Positions 20,997 to 29,480 of a DNA stretch of 29,480 nucleotides are shown here, one piece after another. The notes under the pieces are model-generated. The model did not search any database. It was not told the DNA's origin and saw only the letters and a program-made list of their open reading frames with translations. A program made the position numbers and the translations under genes. Position 1 is the first letter of the stretch. The number at the start of each line of letters is the position of its first letter. Source of the DNA: Thermomucor indicae-seudaticae (Eukaryota > Mucoromycota > Mucoromycetes > Mucorales > Lichtheimiaceae); contig JSYX01000428.1 of the NCBI GenBank assembly GCA_000787465.1, forward strand, positions 1-29,480, read 5' to 3'.

Positions 20997-21388
20997 CTAT
21001 TCAACAAGGCTTTCAACTGCTGCTTGACGATGCACTACAACAAGCATGGTGTCAGAGCAATCCCTTCAGCAAAGCTCTGCTGCTACTCACATGTGGTTTT
21101 GCCAGTACGCTCATTGTGAATGTAATAGCATGGATGCTCTTCGCTGGCGCTTTCAAAGACTTTCCCGCGCCCTTCCTAGAAGAAAAAAAGAATGAGACTT
21201 TGTCAAACAGAAAGCGCCCATACGTACAGGCTCTGTAACGACGCGATGAATGACACCAATTGATTTGGTATTTGCTTTGCAAAGAACCGATCAATCTCGA
21301 GCTTTCTAGGCGTTCTTTGTCTAAACTTACTGCCTTCAAGGGGTCGATAGTAGACACGATCGCCTTCTTTGTACGGAGGAGGTCCCAT
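20997..21388 (-). CDS. Small Hva1-type TUDOR domain protein
   Basis: Four short exons (21388-21331, 21274-21228, 21175-21091, 21034-20997) join in frame to give 75 aa that are essentially one Hva1_TUDOR domain (the DUF2945 family, widespread in fungi and bacteria, biochemical role unknown). Visible family features are PPPYKEGDRVYYRPLEG (first strand and turn), SIGVIHRVVTEPEG (the G-x-V strand), ASEEHPCYYIHNERTGKTT (the hallmark S-x-E-x-P-x-Y-x-I-x-N-x-x-T-G-K block) and a final helix AAVESLVE. Introns are 52-56 nt; the first ends CAAAG. The exon 2 acceptor was chosen because it alone supplies the missing central strand. No localisation signal is seen. Confidence 0.85.
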
Positions 21389-21952
21389 CGTTGCTCGTAG
21401 AGAATTCAGAAAGAGAAGAATTTTACGCACGAAACCCCACGCCAATTTATATATCCAAACTGCATAAAAACCAGCACTTGTTTCATTATAACGTCGTCGC
21501 CCGTCATATGAAAAAGAACGCTTCCAAGATCGTCGCCCACGATCGTTCCCAGTATTTCGAACACGTCAAGACAACTCATTACTGTTCCCAGCTGCAGACA
21601 GTTTCTCGGATCATTTCATGTTATGTCTATAAAAGAGAGCTCACTTGTCATTCGGTCCACGACTTTCGGTTTCAAGGAAGGGGGGCATATCACCCATGCT
21701 CTGCGTGCGAAGAACTGATAAATTCAGCTTTTGAACGCGTAATTGTTCCAGAAACTGCTTGTTATTCTAGAACAATGTATCGAACGGGTTACGGCGATCC
21801 GTTTATATATCATTAGACTTTTTCACCATGTTGATTTCCGACAGCAAAGATACATTCGTCATTTTCTTTATTCGTAAGCTTGGGGCAAGTCGGACTCCGG
21901 GTTAACTTTTTCCGAAAATACCAGCACGCAATCCGGGGGTATATCTGGCTTC
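21389..21952. other. Intergenic, nothing identified
   Basis: Between the Hva1-type start and the peroxiredoxin stop, both on the minus strand. Short open frames without motifs; presumably the Hva1-type promoter. Confidence 0.5.
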
Positions 21953-22703
21953 TCACAGTTTCGCGAGCACAGCGTCTGCACCCGAGGCAGACAGGCCCCG
22001 TCCTTCTTCAACACCAACGTACTTGACCACCAAGTCATCCACGATGATCGCAAACCGCTTCGACCGGACGCCCATGCCATTCTGCGTCAGATCCTGATCC
22101 AGGCCCAAGGCCTTGGTGAAGGTAGCACTGCCGTCACCAGCCATGATGATCTTGTCCTTGGCGCCGCTGACCTTGCCGAACGCGTTCATCACAAAACCGT
22201 CCGCAACCGACATGCAGATAATATCGCTCACGCCCTTGGCACGAAGAGCATCGGCTGCCTGAAGGAAACCAGGTACATGCTGCTCCGAGCAAGTAGGCGT
22301 AAACGGTCCTTCACCCTCTCCCCCATTAGCAGCCCCACCCAAAAGGTTTACCATTAAAGAGAGATCTTACCAGGAATAGCGAAAATGACAGCCTTCTTGC
22401 CCTTGAGCTTCTCGTGGATGTTGAAAGGAAGGGGACTTGTGCCAAATAAGCGTCGCCAACCCCTGATAATAATCCTATCATGGTCCCCAACTTACCGAGG
22501 GCAGGCTTGTAGACTTTCATTGGGATCGTAAGGCACATAGTGCAGCGTGCCGTCAGGAATCTAAAAGAACCATCAGTAAAAACATTCTTCGCTTCTACTG
22601 CGCTACCAAGGGATACAGACAATATCTCCAACTTTGATGACCTGTATAGAGGAATATTTAGTCATAGCGTCAGAGAGCAGCACATATCGACGACGCATAC
22701 CAT
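21953..22703 (-). CDS. Peroxiredoxin, Prx5/Ahp1/Pmp20 type, with PTS1
   Basis: Thiol peroxidase reducing H2O2 and alkyl hydroperoxides. In-frame exons: 22641-22621, 22560-22496, 22435-22371 and 22308-21953. Sequence marks: VIKVGDIIPDGTLHYVPYD, FNIHEKLKGKKAVIF, then the active site PGPFTPTCSEQHVPGF with the peroxidatic Cys, and LGLDQDLTQNGMGVRSKRFA. The usual G-A-F-T-P-T-C is G-P-F-T-P-T-C here. The protein ends LAKL; AKL is a type 1 peroxisomal targeting signal, as in fungal Pmp20. Two starts are possible. An ATG at 22703-22701 followed at once by a GTATGC intron (to 22642) gives MVIKVGD and 169 aa, close to homologues. An unspliced ATG at 22665 gives MTKYSSIQ and 176 aa. Introns 3 and 4 end in AAG. 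Confidence 0.9.
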
Positions 22704-22846
22704 GATACAATATCGACTGTGAGAAAGAAGAAAAGAATAAGTACGAAACGAAACGCCCGCTCTTTTGAGCTCGACTGAACTTCAGTCACGGGAATGGATC
22801 TTTTTGCTCGGGGGACCCCACAGAGCTTATTACCCTGCGTTACCCA
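22704..22846. promoter_or_regulatory. Divergent promoter, peroxiredoxin / MidA-like gene
   Basis: Only 143 bp separate the two outward-facing start codons if the upstream peroxiredoxin start is used. Both products may act in organelle oxidative metabolism, so shared control is conceivable. No named factor site is assigned. Confidence 0.5.
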
Positions 22847-24427
22847 ATGTTCCGCACCGCCTCGCGTCGACTACTACTAGCATGCCGTAATGTAAAGCAT
22901 CAGCAGCACCAAACCCGGTTTGCTAGGACACTCGTCACGAAGCCGTCTCATAATACAGAAGAAACCCGACCACGGAGGTCACCCATGTTCATACCGTTCT
23001 TCACACCACCTGAACCAGAACTCGACCCTGCGCATCGTTATTACCCTCGCAAGACGGCCAAAGATGTCGCATCGCTCAAGACGCCACCCACGTGCACCAA
23101 GATGCTCACCCGCGACTTTATCGACGATTCCCTTTACAACCCGAATTACGGCTACTTTTCGAAGCAGGCCGTGATCTTTTCGCCCGAGACGGATTTCGAC
23201 TTTACGGAGCTCAGAGACCACATGGAGTTCCTCGATATCTTGGCACGCATGTACAAGGAAATCGAAAGCGAAGCGGATGAGGTGGACGAGGTGGCCCGGC
23301 AGGTCTGGCACACACCCACTGAGCTATTCAAGGTATATAGCTAAATAATAATGAGCTTTCACTCTCTGACACACCTTCCACCCAGCCTTGGTATGGCTAC
23401 GCGATCGCAAAATACATGGTATCCGAATATAAGCTCAATCTCTATCCGCACAAGGACCTGATCATATACGAAATGGGCGCTGGTAACGGTACCTTGATGA
23501 TGAATATCCTGGACTATATTCAAAAGTACGAACCCTCGGTCTACAAACGCACGCAATACAATATCATCGAAATCTCCAGCAAGCTGGCTGAGCGACAGGC
23601 AGAGCGGCAGGACGTGTGTGACCTAACAGAACAACACACATGCGTCAAGATCATCAACAAGAGCATATTTGACTGGGACATTCATGTACCGGACGAATGC
23701 TTCTTTCTGGGCATGGAGGTTATAGTACGTGAATGATCCTGTCCTGTCCAACCAGCCTCTTAACTGATTAACACACTAGGACAACTTTGCGCACGATGTG
23801 ATACGGTACGACATGGAGACGCTCGAGCCTCTGCAAGGACTCGTCAGCATCGACGACAAGGGCGACTATACCGAACTGTACGAGCCTGTGGGCAGCGACC
23901 CGCTCATCAACCGATACCTCGCGACCCGGAAACTGACGCGGTACAAGAGTCCGATCCTGTCTCGCTGGTGGCACCCCTTCCTGGCGAAGCACCTGCTCCC
24001 GCTGGCTCCGAACCTGACCAGCCCGGAATTCATCCCGACCAAATTATTCCTGTTCCTGGAAATCCTCAAGCAGCATTTCCCGCAGCACCGGCTCATCCTG
24101 TCTGACTTCTCGCATCTGCCGGACGCAGTCGAGGGCGTGGACGGGCCCGTGGTCCAGACGCGCTACAAGGGAACCATGGTGCCCTGCTCCACCTACATGG
24201 TCCAGCCAGGCTACTTTGATATCTTCTTTCCAACCAACTTTGAGCTCTTGCGCGAAATGTATCTGCTCGTCTGTCGAGGTACGCGCGCAGGAAGCGACAA
24301 AAACGTCAAGGTCCTGACGCATCGCGAGTTTTGCGAGCGCTACGGAGATATAGAAAGAACAACCACGCGTAGTGGCGAGAACCCAATGTTGATGTATTAT
24401 GAAAACATGAAGTTTTTGGTTACCTGA
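22847..24427 (+). CDS. Mitochondrial MidA/NDUFAF7-like methyltransferase
   Basis: Belongs to the DUF185/MidA family (COG1565) of SAM-dependent arginine methyltransferases; NDUFAF7 methylates a complex I subunit. Three exons: 22847-23332, 23386-23724 and 23780-24427 (490 aa), with introns of 53 and 55 nt. The N-terminus (MFRTASRRLLLACRN, then RFARTLVTK) is Arg/Ser/Leu-rich and acid-free, as in a mitochondrial presequence. Family marks are LTRDFIDDSLYNPNYGYFSK (early M-x-x-x-L-x-x-P-x-x-G-Y-Y element), PWYGYAIAKYM, the SAM loop YEMGAGNGTLMMNIL (residues 190-204), YNIIEISSKLAERQ and DNFAHDV. The last exon's sequence is typical of the fungal branch, in which a longer C-terminus replaces the animal one. 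It may be a fungal paralogue rather than NDUFAF7 itself. Confidence 0.85.
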
Positions 24428-25095
24428 TCATCCATCCCTTCGGCACACGATCATTTGTCATTCCGTCCGTGTATCGCTTGTGTTACCCCGCACACTTACT
24501 TTGAGGACAACGATTGGGATAAAGCTTGGAAAACGAGGGGGAGAACCAGCAAGTATGATTGCACACGCTGTGAAAACGGGAACATGTGGCGCTAATACAA
24601 AGGGCAAGCTGTATCGGGCCAAACACTGTTTAAGGAAAGGTAAAGGAACTCCGGTTCCGACGAAAGCGCTTTGGCCTCCTTCGGATATCGATCTACGTAT
24701 GACTGTGCAACGTGGCTTCCCTCTTGTTTTGAGTTAAGGGGAGGGGGTGAGAATAACGCCAAGGAAAAGGAGGAGCAGGGCGGCAGTGCTTTATAGCGTT
24801 TCTGTATTTGCGTCTCCTTGCCGTACGTAACCTTATTGGGGGGCCGAGTGGCGAAGATTAATTACGAGATGCATCTAGCGCGCGTGGTTGAGTTGAATGC
24901 GGTATAAAAAAAGCCTTCTGGTTACTATAACAAGATAATTTGTATGCAATTAATAATACCAATGAGTTTCTTGAGAAAGAGAGAGAGAGAGAGAAAAGGC
25001 ATAGTCACAAATAATGATAATAATAAATGGAAAGAGAGGAGGGGTTGCCTGTTTCTCTGTCCCTGGGATTGGGACCCAACCCCTGGATAAACTGC
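24428..25095. other. Intergenic with (GA)n microsatellite
   Basis: No supported gene. A GA microsatellite lies at about 24975-24993 and short AAT repeats near 25016. It contains the upstream region of the zinc-finger gene; GGTATAAAAAAA at about 24900 is a weak TATA candidate. Confidence 0.5.
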
Positions 25096-25102
25096 TTTAA
25101 AA
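25096..25102 (+). promoter_or_regulatory. TATA-like box of the zinc-finger gene
   Basis: TTTAAAA 88 nt before the ATG at 25190, followed by a CT-rich stretch that resembles a fungal transcription-start region. Confidence 0.45.
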
Positions 25103-25189
25103 GGGGCCACGCCAAGCTCTCTAGATAGGAACACGCTCTCTTTTCCCCCCTCTTCTCACCTTTTTTTTCTGTCTCTTAACGGTGGTCGA

Positions 25190-25426
25190 ATGAGTTTTGA
25201 AGTGGATCGACCCGTCCAGTTACTTACGGACACCTCAAGCATCCTCAAAGATGGCTTCAGTACCACCACCGAAACATCAAGCATGCTGAGCCCCGGCTAC
25301 GATATTGTTGTCCATGACGCGACGACGACTATGACGACGACGGACAAACCAGCTCTATTCAGTCATGAGAATGACCCGTTTTATACTCCAGGACTTGTCT
25401 ATGCAACCCGACCACAACAACAACAA

Positions 25427-25460
<34 letters not shown>

Positions 25461-26059
25461 TTTACCACAGGCCATACTACCACCACCAGCAGAAACCGGA
25501 CTCGCTTGTTGCTGCAGCAGCCCCTGTTCGCGTCCCCCCTCTCCCAACGCCACCCGATGGCACGTGGCCGTATTATAATAATTCAATGATGATGACCCAC
25601 CCTTCTTCTTCTCCTTTCGCCAGACCGCAGCCTTACGAATGGATCCAACGGTCGCCGTCGTCTTGTTGGAATGCTGCAGTCTACAGTCCGTATTCCCAAC
25701 ACGTTATCACCTCTCACGACAACAAGATCAAGAAGAAATCATCTCCTCCTCCTCACGTCTCCAGTAGTCCAGAGAACAAGGTAGTCACCTCGACTCCCAG
25801 AAGATACAAGTGCACCGTCTGTGTCAAACGATTCACTCGCCCAAGTTCCTTGGCCACCCACATGCATAGTCACACGGGAGAGGTTTGTTATCTATATATA
25901 CACAGCGGTTGTAATCCAAATTACTCAACTTTACATTTTATTCAGAAACCATATCAGTGCAATTTCGAAGGCTGTGGCCGTCGCTTTTCCGTTGTAAGCA
26001 ATCTACGTCGCCATGCCAAAATTCACATTTCTACACGAAACAACAAGAACGGTTCATGA
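25190..26059 (+). CDS. C2H2 zinc-finger transcription factor
   Basis: Probable DNA-binding regulator. Two exons, 25190-25882 and 25946-26059 (268 aa), with a 63-nt intron falling exactly in the TGE/KPY linker. The N-terminal 200 residues are low-complexity: Thr/Ser-rich, then 15 consecutive Gln, Tyr/His-rich and Pro/Ser-rich, as in fungal activation domains. Two tandem C2H2 fingers end the protein. Finger 1 is YKCTVCVKRFTRPSSLATHM with H-S-H; finger 2 is YQCNFEGCGRRFSVVSNLRRH with AKIH. Helix contact positions read R-P-S-L-A-T and V-V-S-N-L-R, the RPSSL/SNLRRH pair common in fungal C2H2 regulators. A basic KKKSS patch before the fingers may be a nuclear signal. No target or pathway can be given. 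Confidence 0.9.
25415..25459 (+). repeat. (CAA)5(CAG)10 polyglutamine tract
   Basis: Fifteen glutamine codons in the zinc-finger gene: five CAA followed by ten uninterrupted CAG. Likely to vary in length between strains. Confidence 0.95.
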
Positions 26060-26329
26060 TCAAAAAAGAGCAGCGCACCTTGTATTTTTTTCCCTCGGCT
26101 ATTGCAGTAATGTGGTTTATTTTTCTTTTTTTCAATTGTACCTATTTGTTGTTTACCTTCTTCGTTTTCCCCAGTTTTCTTTTTACATATCCCCCCGCCC
26201 CATTAACGTATATAAGAAAAAGAGAAAATCATGTAAGATGTACCAGCCTGCAATACATATATCTCTTTAAGAAATGTATGATAACATTCACGTTCGCCTA
26301 TTGTTATTATTATTCATAACGTGGGGGTG

Positions 26330-28330
26330 TCACTCGTCCACTAGGCCTTCTGTTTGCTCAAAGTAGGACTCCCACAATGAAATGATCTAGTATAATATCC
26401 ACGGATCAGTCACAACGCCGTTGTCAGAATAATCCGTCGTCGTCGTCGTCTTTTACCTGTTTCTGATGCTCAATCATGCTACACAGGAATTGTTCGACGC
26501 TATCTCGAAAGTCTTCCACTTTCTCCTTGTCGAATCGATCAAGTTCACTCTTTATCAATCGAGAGATATCGAGAAATTCTCGGTGACAGTCTTCCACACG
26601 TTGCTTGGCCTAAAGTCAATGATGATTCAGTCTACTTGTACTCTTTTCCCCATCATCAATAATAATAACCTCATTTATCTCTTTCTCAGCCGCCGCTACT
26701 CTTTCTGCCCTGGGATTCTTGGTCTGGTTCACCAGTTTATCGTGAGCCGCTTGTTTCTTGTGCAACTCGGACTCGGCTTGTTGAAAAGTCTGGAATGCCT
26801 TGATACGCGCATTAAAAGCAAGCTAGAGTAACCGTCGTTCGTTATACCGCGCCGCGATTTTCCGTTTATCATCATGATTATTATTATTATTACCCTTATT
26901 GAACCTATGACCCGAATGTATTCGTCAATGGTATGTTCAAGCGTAAGAACGTCGTGATGTGCCTTCAAAGAAAACGAATTGAGCGCAACGAGCCTCCAAC
27001 AGATGGATGACCGTTACCTGCTGTTCGTGCAGTTCCTTGATTTTCTTTTGGATATCAGCCAACACTGTCAAATGGGTCGACAGGTTACGGCTCATTTCAG
27101 CCGAGGCAAGCGGGATCATGGTTTCTCCAAAGTCAGCAATCGCAGCACCCAGATCTGTTAGTTATGATGCTGCCGTCAGAAAACATAATAATCGATTCAG
27201 GGATACATCGGGGCAACTTGCCTTTCCGCTGTTTAACAACACCCTCCACACTCTTCAGTAATGCTTTCAACTGAGCCTCCAGTGCTTCCAGCTGATTCTT
27301 TTTAGACGCAAACCATTCGTCGGTCTCGACATATTTCGAAAACGGACTTGTGGCCGCATTTGAAAGCGTTTCGCCAAACGATCGCATCAAACTCACTCTG
27401 GGTGTCTCTGGCTCTGCTCGCTTTTGCCGTTTCTATCGTCCCCACATCAGTTTCACACACGCACACTCTCTCTGCAGAAAAAACACGATACTCTTACCTC
27501 AACGTTGAATGATTCACTTTCCAAGAACACTTTCAGGTCTGGATCACCGTAGAGCATGGGATGCGATACAATCTTTTGAAGACATCGTTCAAGCGCAATC
27601 CTTCGAGACTCTACAAATTCGTCTTGGAATCTTCCTGCAGCCCCCGCCCACCCCAGTTGAGTCTGCCTTTCTTTTCCTTTACACTACCAGGATCAACCTT
27701 ACCTAGCGCATGTTTCTCTGGTACGGGCGGGACAATCACACCAGGATTTCCCAACGTCAGTTGATTATACAGCCATAGAAAGTCGCGATATCGTCGAGCA
27801 ACCACAAATTCAGACGATCGGAAAGCAGGTGAATTCGTCTATGACCCCCATTAATCTCTCTCTCTTCTCCCATCTTGACCTTTCCCCCAAACCTTGGTTT
27901 TAACTTTATAAACAATATGTGCATTAATCGCATCCCCTACTTTCTGGGGATCCTGAACTGTAACATGGAAATACGGACGTGATCCACTTTTCGGGAGTTC
28001 CAGACTCTCTGGCTAATACATGGATCGCGCATTAACAGCCTCACCCCTTTTTCGGTACAGTTTGGCCATAAAAAAAACCTGACTATCTTGTTCCGCAAAG
28101 GAATCCTTGTTCGTTGAAGCAGAAGGAGGAGGGGCTTTTTCTTCTTCTTCTTCTTCTTGTACGTGCATTGTCTCTAGCGCTTCTGACAACTCCTCCGTCG
28201 TCCCTGCCTCTTGTTCCTCATTACTATTCTCTTCCTGCCCTGGCGTCGAAGACACAACGTCCGCAAACGGATTGTCTTCGAGCGATGCATCGAAACGAAG
28301 CACTCCCTCATGCGAATTCAAATTGTCCAT
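26330..28330 (-). CDS. VPS5: Vps5/SNX1-type retromer sorting nexin (PX-BAR)
   Basis: Membrane-bending subunit of retromer, binding PI3P on endosomes and recycling cargo to the Golgi. Ten exons: 28330-28079, 28006-27893, 27838-27703, 27634-27498, 27432-27222, 27154-27018, 26962-26894, 26822-26670, 26609-26457 and 26386-26330 (472 aa). The N-terminus is acidic (ETMHVQEEEEEE). The PX domain has FHVTVQDPQKVGDAINAHIV, VVARRYRDFLWLYNQL (Arg-Arg-Tyr phosphoinositide motif), VIVPPVPEKHALG and FVESRRIALERCLQKIV. RSFGETLSNAATSPFSK leads into the BAR domain (KYVETDEWFASKKNQLEALE onward), ending IISLWESYFEQTEGLVDE. Intron 5 (27221-27155) is GC-AG with a GCAAGT donor. The exon 1/2 junction is ambiguous: GTTTTT to GAG, or GTCAGG to CAG. 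An in-frame ATG upstream at 28414 is possible. Confidence 0.93.
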
Positions 28331-28562
28331 GGTCGGGAAAACGTGGCCCCCACACCGGCCCCGCTGCATGCCAGCTGAGTGCCAATATCGCCTTCCCGTC
28401 AAAAGGTTTTCCATTAGAGAAAACTGTCGTTCTGTCCTTCGGTAGAGGCCTCCGCCGAAACATTAAAGTAGCATTAACGTAGCGGCTTACCGCCGGTCAT
28501 CGTTGGGTGGGGAGCGGCGCAATTTGGCTTGCACTCGCAGTGTTTGTTTCACTGCGTTTCGG

Positions 28563-28867
28563 TCAAATGGCGCCGGATAACAGCTGAGACTTGTGTGTTT
28601 CTGTCAATTCGTTCGGCGATATGCTTTGGGCAATATCAATGTATGTGCCACGCCCTCGCTTTTTTTCTTCCGATCCGTCCACATCCATAGCATTTATATC
28701 GCCAACGCTCTCATCCATGTCATTACTCTCTTCTTTCTCCAACTCACCTACAGTTGCAGTCGTCAGTTTTCCACGCTAGTCATAGAGTTATTATTACTGT
28801 GCCGTACCGCTTGATGCTTGTTAAAAAGCTCACGATGATAATTATACCGCTCTGATGTTAGAGGCAT
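28563..28867 (-). CDS. Small acidic protein, unknown
   Basis: I do not recognise this product. Two exons, 28867-28798 and 28747-28563, join in frame across a 50-nt GTAATA...CTGTAG intron to give 84 aa. The start is MPLTSERYNYHRELFNKHQA. The middle is acidic and Met/Asp-rich (ELEKEESNDMDESVGDINAM), followed by a basic KKRGRG patch and a C-terminus with TYIDIAQSISPNEL. The composition suggests a nuclear or complex-associated small protein, but that is inference. Without the intron the first frame stops after 34 codons. It lies 233 bp upstream of the Vps5 start on the same strand, so its 3' UTR probably reaches the Vps5 promoter. Confidence 0.55.
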
Positions 28868-29314
28868 TGTAGTCGACAGGGTACAGACGCCATAATCTGT
28901 GCTATAAAAACAAGAGATCTGCCAGCAGTAAGGTGCCTGATCACCATTCCGGCTTCTTTTATTGAGCTCTGCGGAGTCTCCGTCGATAAAACATTTAAAT
29001 GCCACCGCTCTAATCATTTACCAATTTTAAAGCGATGCAGGTCCTCCGAGCATAGAAAGCCCCCAAAGTTTCTATTGAAACTGGCTTTGCTAATTTTTTA
29101 GTCGCAGGATTTCACTTTCGAGCAAGGTGATCTTGTCATCCACTTTTGCCAAGGCCCCTTTTCACATTGTATTTCCATCCTGAATCTTCCGGCTCAAACG
29201 ATATGTGTGACAGAGATGGCGTTGGGACAGATCGGGAAGAAGACGCGTTGGTGAAGAAGGAGAGGACATCCTGAGAATATATCACACGCGCTCCTTTTGA
29301 ATATCATTGCTTCG
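28868..29314. other. Right-end intergenic stretch
   Basis: Probably carries the promoter of the 84-aa gene. An open frame on the plus strand, about 29115-29252, preceded by TCGCAG, has moderately protein-like composition (DFTFEQGDLVIHF) but no confirmed family. Confidence 0.4.
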
Positions 29315-29363
29315 AGGCGTACAATGGCGGTAACGGGTAACGGGGAATAAGGGTTCGATTCCG
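29315..29363 (+). rRNA. Short 18S rRNA-like fragment (not a functional gene)
   Basis: The segment resembles the conserved 18S rRNA block around ACGGGTAACGGGGAATAAGG and GGTTCGATTCCG. From 29333 to 29363 I see no mismatch to the yeast sequence as I remember it; the preceding 18 nt have about six differences. Similarity stops abruptly at 29363, followed by CCGTAGGTGGGCC, an inverted-repeat hairpin (about 29377-29397) and a T5 run. The rest of the 18S gene is absent. Confidence 0.6.
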
Positions 29364-29480
29364 TAGGTGGGCCTCACCCTGATCGATCTCGATCGGGCTG
29401 GCTTTTTCTCGTATTGAAGTATACCGACGCGCTGATATGATCGCTGAAGAGGGAAACATGGTGTCCCTGGCGCGCAGCGC

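Noticed and set aside
22601..22625. GTATCCCTT within the peroxiredoxin intron as a U12 donor
   Set aside because: Using it breaks the frame, whereas the GTCTGT donor 4 nt upstream gives KVGDIIPDGTL, matching the family.
24480..24737. Plus-strand ORF after the MidA-like gene
   Set aside because: No motif or splice context; probably chance.
29352..29362. GGTTCGATTCC as the T-loop of a tRNA gene
   Set aside because: No acceptor or anticodon stems can be formed around it; the context matches 18S rRNA instead.

Overview
The window is nuclear DNA of a fungus. Genes are compact, mostly multi-exon, with introns of about 50-95 nt (GT-AG, plus two GC-AG and one AT-AC). The gene set is conserved eukaryotic housekeeping (Cdh1, RBX1, Dr1/NC2-beta, LSM12, IP6 kinase, SNX1/Vps5, a MidA-type methyltransferase). 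A U12-type intron and a gene for a minor-spliceosome protein make an early-diverging lineage (Mucoromycota/Mucorales-like) more likely than Dikarya. That placement is inference; no taxonomic marker was searched.

Layout. 1-3.1 kb: sparse, with pieces of an unrecognised, possibly membrane-anchored protein on the minus strand (1376-2477). 3.2-5.2 kb: a strikingly GC-rich B-type cyclin gene on the minus strand whose coding strand lacks adenine for 185 nt. 5.2-7.5 kb: no supported gene. 7.5-12.4 kb: Cdh1/fizzy-related APC/C activator (+), convergent with a GPATCH4-like G-patch protein (-), then LSM12 (-), whose first intron is an AT-AC U12-type intron. 12.4-15.35 kb: intergenic, with an 11-nt degenerate tandem repeat, a possible MITE and two fragments of uncertain exons. 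15.35-16.8 kb: RBX1 (+) convergent with ZMAT5/U11-U12-20K (-). 18.0-21.4 kb: inositol hexakisphosphate kinase (+), a 111-aa coiled-coil orphan (+), Dr1 (-) and a small Hva1-TUDOR protein (-). 21.9-24.4 kb: peroxiredoxin ending in a peroxisomal targeting tripeptide (-), divergent from the mitochondrial MidA-like protein (+). 25.2-29.5 kb: C2H2 zinc-finger transcription factor (+), ten-exon Vps5/SNX1 (-), an 84-aa acidic orphan (-), and a short 18S rRNA-like fragment at the right end.

The neighbours do not form a cluster or single pathway. The most notable feature is functional: a gene that needs the minor spliceosome (LSM12, perfect ATATCCTT donor, ATCCTTAAC branch site, AC acceptor) lies about 4 kb from a gene encoding a U11/U12 di-snRNP protein (ZMAT5). 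Three cell-cycle/ubiquitin genes (cyclin, Cdh1, RBX1) also occur here, but I see no evidence that this is more than coincidence.

Exon boundaries were worked out by hand from splice signals, frame continuity and remembered family motifs. No alignment was run.
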